NCBI GenBank assembly: GCA_003228495.1
Contig: QIDY01000226.1
Span: 1 to 16,007, forward strand
DNA from: Nitrospirota bacterium
GTDB lineage: Bacteria > Nitrospirota > Nitrospiria > Nitrospirales > UBA8639
Length of the DNA: 16,007 nt
Direction of reading: 5' to 3'
This document shows positions 1-5,073 of this stretch, piece after piece. The notes below the pieces were generated by a model. The model saw only the letters and a list, made by a program, of their open reading frames with translations, was not told the DNA's origin and did no database searches. Position numbers and translations under genes: made by a program. Within the stretch, counting starts at the first letter, position 1. Every line of letters starts with the position of its first letter.

Positions 1-630
1 TATAACCGGCAAGACTTCTGGGCGACAACATCCAACAAACAACTTAATTTTGTACAACACATTCGCACTATGCTGAAGACCACTGGCCAGGCAGCGGTTG
101 TCGTTCCGGATAACGTGTTGTTCGAGGGTGGGGCAGGGGAGACGGTTCGCAAGAAGCTCCTGCAAAATACCGACTTGCACACCATTCTGCGCTTGCCTAC
201 TGGGATTTTTTACGCTCAAGGCGTCAAGGCGAATGTGCTGTTTTTCGATAACAAACCCGCAAGCCCTCATCCATGGACGAAAGAGGTTTGGTACTACGAC
301 TACCGCACCAATATCCATCATACCCTGAAGAAAAAAACCATGCGGCTCGATGATCTGAAGGATTTCATTGAGTGCTATAACCCTCAGAACCGCCATGCTC
401 GCAAGGAAACGTGGTCAGAAAACTTTCCTGAAGGCCAGTGGCGAAAATTCACCTATGACGAAATTATCGCTCGTGACAAATCCAGCCTTGATATTTTCTG
501 GCTCAAGGATAAAAGTCTGACCGATCTGGATAACCTGCCGGACCCAGATGATCTGGCAGAAGATATTATTGAGAATGTCGAAGCGGGGTTAAATAGTTTC
601 AGAGAAATTGTGACTAGGCTGGAGGCTTGA
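1..630 (+). CDS. hsdM: Type I restriction-modification N-6 DNA methylase, C-terminal part (partial at the window's left edge)
   Basis: This is the C-terminal 209 residues of an HsdM-type adenine methyltransferase. HsdM is the modification subunit of a type I restriction system and transfers a methyl group from S-adenosylmethionine to adenine in the site read by HsdS. The frame is open from base 1, so the first ATG at 70 is internal. Visible family features are the stretch QAAVVVPDNVLFEGG followed by a basic helix (VRKKLLQ), then LPTGIFYAQGVKANVLFF, which is typical of the segment after the catalytic NPPF motif. The catalytic and SAM-binding motifs lie upstream of the window. The gene ends in TGA at 628-630, and an ATG at 630-632 overlaps the stop, the arrangement often seen between hsdM and hsdS. 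No full hsdS follows. The family call is firm; whether the system is active cannot be seen here. Confidence 0.9.
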   Translation, partial: YNRQDFWATTSNKQLNFVQHIRTMLKTTGQAAVVVPDNVLFEGGAGETVRKKLLQNTDLHTILRLPTGIFYAQGVKANVLFFDNKPASPHPWTKEVWYYDYRTNIHHTLKKKTMRLDDLKDFIECYNPQNRHARKETWSENFPEGQWRKFTYDEIIARDKSSLDIFWLKDKSLTDLDNLPDPDDLAEDIIENVEAGLNSFREIVTRLEA

Positions 631-701
631 TGACGTACGAAAATACAAATGACAAATTGGAAAAGAGTGACAGGTGTCCCAGTGAAGTTGTAACTCTTTG
701 A
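630..701 (+). pseudogene. 23-codon stub overlapping the hsdM stop, possible remnant of hsdS
   Basis: An ATG at 630-632 overlaps the hsdM stop codon (TGATG) and opens a 23-codon frame ending in TGA at 699-701. The position and overlap are what one expects of an hsdS gene coupled to hsdM. The peptide is far too short for a specificity subunit (usually about 400 residues). Its end, CPSEVVTL, faintly recalls the hydrophobic start of a target-recognition domain, but this is weak. It may be a truncated hsdS or a chance frame. Confidence 0.3.
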
Positions 702-721
702 TTAGTCACCAAAAATAGGAG

Positions 722-777
722 TTGGCAAGTCCTATCGAACAAAGTCTTTCCGGAGATGTGATAATTTTGCTTGCCAA
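722..777. repeat. 8-bp inverted repeat in the leader of the TIGR04255 gene
   Basis: TTGGCAAG at 722-729 is matched by its exact reverse complement CTTGCCAA at 770-777, with 40 bp between the arms. The pair lies 33-88 bp upstream of the gene at 810 and brackets an extended -10-like sequence. This spacing would suit a dimeric regulator or a looped operator, but a pair of 8-bp arms this far apart can arise by chance. Confidence 0.3.
757..765 (+). promoter_or_regulatory. Possible extended -10 promoter for the three-gene cassette
   Basis: TGTGATAAT matches the extended -10 pattern TGn followed by a TATAAT-like hexamer (GATAAT, 760-765). It lies about 45 bp before the ATG at 810 and has no convincing -35 box. 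There is no clear Shine-Dalgarno before 810. A second -10-like TAAATT at 795-800, preceded 17 bp upstream by TTGCCA, would give a nearly leaderless transcript. Confidence 0.35.
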
Positions 778-809
778 TGGAGTTTCACATTGAATAAATT
801 GTTGCACCT

Positions 810-1610
810 ATGAAATTCGAAAAAGTCCCCAGAACCCAATATAAGCACAATATTCTTTTTGAAGTTGTTTTTCAGGCCCGGTTTCCACCAATTCTTAAGA
901 TAGCCAATGAAGAACCGGCGGCGTTTCAGGACATCATTAGGAAGAAAGGGTTTCCCGAGACCAAAACCAAAAAGTCTGACTTCCTCTCTCTGCCAGCTAA
1001 CGTCCCTGATTCCATACGAAAAGCCATTGCTGGCGAGGATGAATATTCATTTTTGTCGGAAGAAGGAGACTGGAAAGCGTCCCTGACCAAGGATTTTATT
1101 GCCTTGACGTGTACGAACTATACAGATTACATGGAATTTGAGAAACGTCTCACGACTGTATTGGAGATTTTTGAACAGGTGTATGAACCCGGGTACTTTA
1201 ACAGGATAGGCCTGCGTTACCGAAACCTTGCAAATGCAAAGGTACTTGGGAAGAAGGGCGAAGACGTTCGAAAATTTATCCCCTCGGTGATAGCACCAGA
1301 GTTGCAGGAACCTATCGGCGATGAAGTCGGGGCATTTGAAAAAACCGTTATTTTTACCGATAATTTATGTAGTTCTAACGTTCGGTACCTTTTCAGTGAA
1401 TTGTCAGGTAAATTTGGAAATTATAAGATAAATAATGAAATATCCTATATAATCGATATAGACTGTTTCACAGAAGAAAAGGAACGTGATGTCACAAGCG
1501 TTATTAGAAAGAGCCGACTCTTCAATGAAGAGTATGTCAGAAACATCTTCCACGCGGGAACCACACCAGAACTCCGCGCTGCCATGGAACCGCTTCCACG
1601 ATCGAACTGA
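810..1610 (+). CDS. TIGR04255 family protein
   Basis: This 266-residue protein matches the TIGR04255 family, a sporadically distributed bacterial family of unknown biochemical function. The recognisable part is the N-terminus: a short tyrosine/basic lead (TQYKHN), then ILFEVVFQARFPPIL and a segment ending in a glycine-phenylalanine-proline motif (KKGFPE). A central region carries YFNRIGLRYRNL, and the C-terminus is alpha-helical as usual for the family. There is no signal peptide or membrane segment. It is the first gene of a tight three-gene cluster downstream of hsdM; the next frame starts inside its 3' end. No Shine-Dalgarno precedes the ATG at 810. The family call comes from memory of its pattern. 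A role in phage defence is only an inference from the neighbouring restriction genes and the sporadic distribution. Confidence 0.75.
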   Translation: MKFEKVPRTQYKHNILFEVVFQARFPPILKIANEEPAAFQDIIRKKGFPETKTKKSDFLSLPANVPDSIRKAIAGEDEYSFLSEEGDWKASLTKDFIALTCTNYTDYMEFEKRLTTVLEIFEQVYEPGYFNRIGLRYRNLANAKVLGKKGEDVRKFIPSVIAPELQEPIGDEVGAFEKTVIFTDNLCSSNVRYLFSELSGKFGNYKINNEISYIIDIDCFTEEKERDVTSVIRKSRLFNEEYVRNIFHAGTTPELRAAMEPLPRSN

Positions 1611-2136
1611 AGGCACATCCTGGGTTTTGGTGATCGATGAGGATGCTGAGACGTTCTTGTTTGCAAGTAGCGGGTTAATTGCGGGTTTTGATGTTAGCAA
1701 TCTCACGCGCGCACATGTCCCGGAACTGGCTTTACGCGAAGAAACCTTACGAAAACTTCAACGGAGTTATGCTGCCGAATTAGCGGAAGTGTTTAACGAA
1801 AAACTGCGAAGAATTAGCCAGCGCGTAGACAACTGGGATGACAAAGGCTCCCTGAAACCAAACCCCGTTGCGCTGCATAAAGCCCATTTCATTCTTCTCA
1901 ATTTCTTAAATGCCATCATCGACAGTGGACGTGTCTGGAAAACGCCATTCGTTTCAAGTGATGAAAACGGCCATATTACCATGCAGTGGAATAATGACAA
2001 CCAAGAACTCCATATTGAGATCACCCAGGACACGGAAGAATATATCAAAATTTGGGGTGCCAATATTGAGCATGAAATGCATCTTGGTGTTCTGAAGCCA
2101 TCAGATTATGTCGCATTGTGGGATTGGCTGAATTAG
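1489..2136 (+). CDS. Uncharacterised protein, second gene of the TIGR04255 cassette
   Basis: I do not recognise this protein of about 215 residues. It is acidic and appears soluble, with no signal peptide, membrane helix or obvious catalytic motif. A strand-rich opening (SWVLVIDEDAETFLFAS) is followed by a charged helix (residues ~80-110), a second helical block (HFILLNFLNAIIDSG) and a strand-rich tail (HITMQWNNDNQELHIEI) ending near WDWLN. Start choice is uncertain. ATG at 1489 has AAGGA six bases upstream but overlaps the preceding gene by 122 bp; ATG at 1534 would shorten the overlap and drop a serine-rich leader. Either way translation is probably coupled to the gene before it. Its pairing with TIGR04255 suggests the two act together; the function is unknown. 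Confidence 0.75.
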   Translation: MSQALLERADSSMKSMSETSSTREPHQNSALPWNRFHDRTEGTSWVLVIDEDAETFLFASSGLIAGFDVSNLTRAHVPELALREETLRKLQRSYAAELAEVFNEKLRRISQRVDNWDDKGSLKPNPVALHKAHFILLNFLNAIIDSGRVWKTPFVSSDENGHITMQWNNDNQELHIEITQDTEEYIKIWGANIEHEMHLGVLKPSDYVALWDWLN

Positions 2137-2603
2137 TGGCTGATGATCATGTCTCTGATGATGAAGAACTGTATCGCAATGTTCGCGGAAAACTTACTGA
2201 AGACGAATACTTCCACGACACCCACACTGGTCAGCTCATAATCACCGCACAAGCGTTTCGCGACAGAAAAAAAGAACCATCCGTAGATCGTGCAAAATTG
2301 CGCGATTTTAATCCTGAGCAATCCAGGATGTCTGGAAGCGGGATCGTTAGCCTGGTCACCCAAGATGTACGACATATTGGTACAGTAAAAACAAACGATC
2401 CCGATGAAAAAACTGTCAAGCATGCTGTTGATGTAAAACCAGCCCCAATCCCTTCCGAAAACGAGGCCCACGCCCTGATTACCGTAAATCCAGAATTCTT
2501 TGGGTCGGAAAACAAGCAAACAAAGGCCTTTAGTTTGTTACGAAAAGCACTGGCCACGCTAGCAACAAAAAATGGCTGGACGCTCGAACCGAGAAAATTT
2601 TAA
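2118..2603 (+). CDS. Uncharacterised protein, third gene of the TIGR04255 cassette
   Basis: This small soluble protein (161 residues from GTG 2118, or 155 from GTG 2136) is not one I can name. GTG 2136 shares its first base with the TAG stop of the upstream gene, so translational coupling is likely, and I slightly prefer it. Visible blocks are DDEELYRNV near the N-terminus, LIITAQAFRDRKKEPSVDR, and ENEAHALITVNPEFFG, followed by a basic helix and a short tail. The order of an acidic/tyrosine opening, an AFRD...SVDR core and an N-x-A-H-A stretch looks like a conserved family layout rather than a random frame. The gene closes the cassette; after its stop at 2601-2603 the sequence changes to minus-strand genes and remnants. 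Confidence 0.75.
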   Translation: MGLAELVADDHVSDDEELYRNVRGKLTEDEYFHDTHTGQLIITAQAFRDRKKEPSVDRAKLRDFNPEQSRMSGSGIVSLVTQDVRHIGTVKTNDPDEKTVKHAVDVKPAPIPSENEAHALITVNPEFFGSENKQTKAFSLLRKALATLATKNGWTLEPRKF

Positions 2604-2656
2604 AGTGAAACCCTATAAAAAGTGGCAGGAACCTTTTATCAGAAAAACTTGAATGC

Positions 2657-2795
2657 TCAAAGTTGGGATGTGTTCTTAAAGGCTTCAAAGATTAGACGAG
2701 GTTGCTGGAGGGGTTCCCATTGGAGGATGGTGAGGGACTCATCGACATAGACAGTGTGGCGCATGCCGTTGAGGATGGTTGCCATGCCCGGTTTA
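2657..2795 (-). pseudogene. Remnant of the 3' end of an aldo/keto reductase gene (second copy)
   Basis: Read on the minus strand, this stretch encodes about 45 residues ending in a TAA/TGA-type stop at 2657-2659 that align without gaps to the C-terminus of the reductase ending at 3697. Both contain LNGMRH, then VD-D/E-SLTILQWEPL, then PR-x-IFE, and stop at the same relative place. At DNA level the two copies are offset by exactly 1040 bp and share 31 identical bases (2707-2737 and 3747-3777). Similarity stops just upstream of the PG codons near 2795, and the frame meets a stop shortly before that. This is therefore a truncated duplicate with no start and no catalytic residues. With its sister copy it brackets the toxin-antitoxin pair. 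Confidence 0.85.
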
Positions 2796-2900
2796 CTGTT
2801 CTCCTTTCGAATGTTGATAGAGGCTTCTACTTGTCAATTGGTTTCAGTAAATGGTTCGCCATTGAGTGAATGAATAGCGCAAGTGGGATATTTTGAATCG

Positions 2901-3350
2901 CTACATGCAAGACTGCTGAGATTTTGTGTTTGGAGTCATGAGTAACACTTGAATGCCTAAGGAGGTTGCCGTCTTTGCCATGGTTTGATCTGCTGTGACT
3001 AATAGTGTTTGGGTAATATCGACAATGGCAAGATGTAACGCATCTAAACTTCGAAGTGGCCATTGCAATTGGCTGAGCCAGGTCTTGGCCAACTGGAAAT
3101 GTCGAGAATCGAGTGAGAGTCTTGAAAAAAGACGACTGTCCAAATGTTTTTGAAATTCGGTTATCACCTGGAATGCCTGCGCTTGAGGGAGTTCTTGTTG
3201 CCTAACTTTCATGGCGATAGCCGAATGAAATTCGACTTCAGCGAGTTCACTCACTATTGGACTGGTTTGCCGGCGAAGGAGTTCTTCGACCTGAAGGCTC
3301 AGGGGTTCGGGACAGTAGTACGCGACAAGGACACTGGTATCGAGATACAC
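2901..3350 (-). CDS. vapC: PIN-domain ribonuclease toxin (VapC type)
   Basis: A 149-residue PIN-domain protein, the usual length for a VapC toxin. Such toxins are Mg-dependent endoribonucleases that cut tRNA or rRNA when freed from their antitoxin. The acidic active-site residues are in place: D4 in MYLDTS, E40 in AEVEF, D103 in SLDALHLA and D121 in TADQTMAK. The start is GTG at 3350-3348, giving the classic YLDTSVLVA opening. The antitoxin stop lies only two bases upstream, so the pair is co-translated. The catalytic set is complete and the frame intact, so the toxin is probably functional. The actual RNA target cannot be deduced. Confidence 0.9.
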   Translation of the reverse strand: MYLDTSVLVAYYCPEPLSLQVEELLRRQTSPIVSELAEVEFHSAIAMKVRQQELPQAQAFQVITEFQKHLDSRLFSRLSLDSRHFQLAKTWLSQLQWPLRSLDALHLAIVDITQTLLVTADQTMAKTATSLGIQVLLMTPNTKSQQSCM

Positions 3351-3352
3351 AG

Positions 3353-3589
3353 CTAAAAACGTTCTGATTTTCGTTGTTGAAGGAGCGAGATACTCAATGG
3401 CGAACCTGTCACGTGAATGGAGGCTCGAAATTTTTTAAGAGACGGGAGTCGTTTTTTTGAGGGAGTCGGTGGAACCAATCTGGCGACTGTTTTCCCATGG
3501 CGCTGAATAGAAATTTTTTCACCAGCAGCCACTCGATCTAATAGTTGCTTGAATTGGCCACGGGCTTCTTTGGCATTGATGGTGGTCAT
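3353..3589 (-). CDS. Phd/YefM-family antitoxin
   Basis: A 78-residue antitoxin upstream of and co-directional with the PIN toxin. The first 40 residues fit the Phd/YefM DNA-binding fold: TTINAKEARGQFKQLLDRV, then GEKISIQRHGKTVARLVPP. The C-terminus (around LKKF...RKSERF) is the flexible part expected to wrap the toxin. I chose ATG 3589 over the upstream in-frame ATG at 3640 because family members begin with M-x-x-INAKEAR and the 17 extra residues fit nothing. In the cell it should neutralise the toxin and repress its own promoter. The inverted repeats just upstream are candidate operators. Confidence 0.88.
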   Translation of the reverse strand: MTTINAKEARGQFKQLLDRVAAGEKISIQRHGKTVARLVPPTPSKKRLPSLKKFRASIHVTGSPLSISLLQQRKSERF

Positions 3590-3594
3590 GATTG

Positions 3595-3647
3595 CACTCT
3601 TATAGAGTGTACACATAAAGCGTACATTATGAAAATTCACATGTCAA
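3595..3647 (-). promoter_or_regulatory. Candidate promoter/operator of the toxin-antitoxin operon
   Basis: Immediately before the antitoxin ATG (3589) lies a perfect inverted repeat, CACTCT-TAT-AGAGTG (3595-3609). It is followed by an 8-bp palindrome GTGTACAC (3607-3614, sharing three bases). A TTGACA hexamer is present on the minus strand (3642-3647) as a possible -35. Phd/YefM antitoxins bind short palindromes overlapping their promoter, so autoregulation here is the natural reading. The -10 box is not clear. Confidence 0.55.
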
Positions 3648-3696
3648 TTAGGAGAGGACATGTATAGTGAGTAAGCTGTGGGCACCATTGAGGCCC

Positions 3697-5070
3697 TTAG
3701 AGCGTAAAGGAAGTCTTTAACGTTTCGAAGATCTTGCGCGGTTTGGGGAGGGGTTCCCATTGGAGGATGGTGAGGGAGTCGTCGACGTAGAGGGGGTGGC
3801 GCATGCCGTTGAGGACGCTTGTGACGCCGGGCGTGCTAGCTACGGTCCAGAGGGCTTTTCGAGAAAAGGGTTCCTTTTGTTTGTCTTCCGGTAACAGGGG
3901 ATCGATGATCTGACCTAACCCAGTAAGTTTCTTGGCGCTTTTCTGTGCGGCTTCCATCCGCATGACTTTGAGGAGCGAGACCAGTTCCGGGACATATTTA
4001 TCTCGCCAGGATTCCCAAATTTTCTCTTCTTCTTTCCTGCCCGTGAAATGCTGTGTGAGCTGTTGGAACACCCGATTCACATGGGGCGCAATCGTTTGCG
4101 ATTCGATTTGATCCCAATGTTCTAGGTTTTGCACGGACGCTCGCACCCGTTCGAGTTCTTCGGCCCAGTTGAAATATTCAAGCGGCGAGGCGCCTTTATC
4201 CGGTTGAGGGATGTTTGGCCCGAGGACCTGTTTGTAATCATGTTCGAGTGCCGCGACTTTGGGTTGTTGGGCCTCGAAGTTGGTGTTGGAGATTTCGGCT
4301 TGCGGATCCGCCAGGCGAATCATGCCTCCGCCTTTTCCGGGGATGGCATTTAACGGACGATTGACCAAGACGGCGATCTCTTTCTCACTAGCCAGTGATA
4401 AGACCGTCTGTGAATGATCCTTTCCCGTGTTGTGCGACAGGAGAGCGCCGGCTTCCAAGAGGTTCATCGGCAGTTGTAATACCCGGAAATGATGCTGCGC
4501 CTGTCCGGCTTGTTGTGCGGCGCCTAGCGCGGCTTCGAGCATGCGTGAAAGAGAGGTAGCTTCGTGATTATCGGGTTTGGCGGTGCAGGTGTTGGAGGAC
4601 ACGCCGTAATATTGTATCCGGCCAGCGGCCACTTGTGACTCGAAATAGATGAACGCTTGTTCCAGGCGGCGATAGAACTCCTGCCTCAGATCTTCTAATT
4701 GAATGGCTTTGATTGACAAATTGCGGTTCTTGGCATCCGACAGAAAATATTCTGGATTGTGTAACAGGCAAATATCTAAGGTAGCCAGTCCCAGTCGGTC
4801 AAGCAAAAGCGTGAGTTGTTCTTCAAGAAATTCAGGATGGAGGCAATGCCAAATACCTTCCCCATATTTGACCATTTCGGGAAATGCTTTACCGGCTTGT
4901 TCTCTGGCTTCGGCTCTCGAGAGATTATTTCCTTGCACGTATCCGATTTTGGAGACAACAATTATTTCTTCTCGTGAGATGAATCGTTTCGAGATGAGGT
5001 CTTTGAGCACCGCTCCCACCAACCGTTCGCTTTGACCATCCGCATAGTTCGTCGAGGTATCGATGAGGTT
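3697..5070 (-). pseudogene. Aldo/keto reductase portion downstream of an in-frame TGA (probably one gene with 5071-7413)
   Basis: These 457 codons continue, in the same frame, the reductase domain that begins at the end of the gene at 5071-7413. The only break is the TGA at 5071-5073. The aldo/keto reductase catalytic tetrad is complete across the break: Asp and Tyr in NLIDTSTNYADG right after the TGA, Lys in VVSKIGYV and His in CLLHNPEY. These enzymes reduce carbonyls with NAD(P)H in a TIM barrel. A conventional start exists only at TTG 5022, which lacks a Shine-Dalgarno and would remove the catalytic Asp and Tyr, so a separately started protein would be inactive. About 200 residues after the barrel core are an unusual extension ending in LTILQWEPL...FETLKTSFTL. 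A partial duplicate of that end lies at 2657-2795. Confidence 0.75.
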
Positions 5071-5073
5071 TCA
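5071..5073 (-). other. In-frame TGA splitting the DUF255-AKR fusion frame
   Basis: On the minus strand the codons read Leu-Gln-Glu-Gly-TGA-Asn-Leu-Ile-Asp-Thr. In aldo/keto reductases the position between Gly and Asn is an ordinary hydrophobic or small residue. The frame is open on both sides for 780 and 457 codons. This looks like a single-base nonsense change (or sequence error). I found no convincing selenocysteine-insertion hairpin just downstream. Confidence 0.85.

Noticed and set aside
70..630. A 186-residue gene starting at ATG 70
   Set aside because: The frame is open to base 1 and the upstream codons read as HsdM sequence, so this ATG is internal.
3353..3640. A 95-residue antitoxin starting at ATG 3640
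   Set aside because: The first 17 residues fit no Phd/YefM member and would run through the palindromic operator; ATG 3589 gives the normal start.
3697..5022. A free-standing 441-residue reductase starting at TTG 5022
   Set aside because: It lacks a Shine-Dalgarno and would lose the catalytic Asp and Tyr, which lie just upstream in the same open frame.
5000..5073. Selenocysteine as the meaning of the in-frame TGA
   Set aside because: I saw no clear SECIS-like hairpin with a conserved loop in the bases after the TGA, and the position is not a catalytic site in aldo/keto reductases. Kept only as a checkable alternative.
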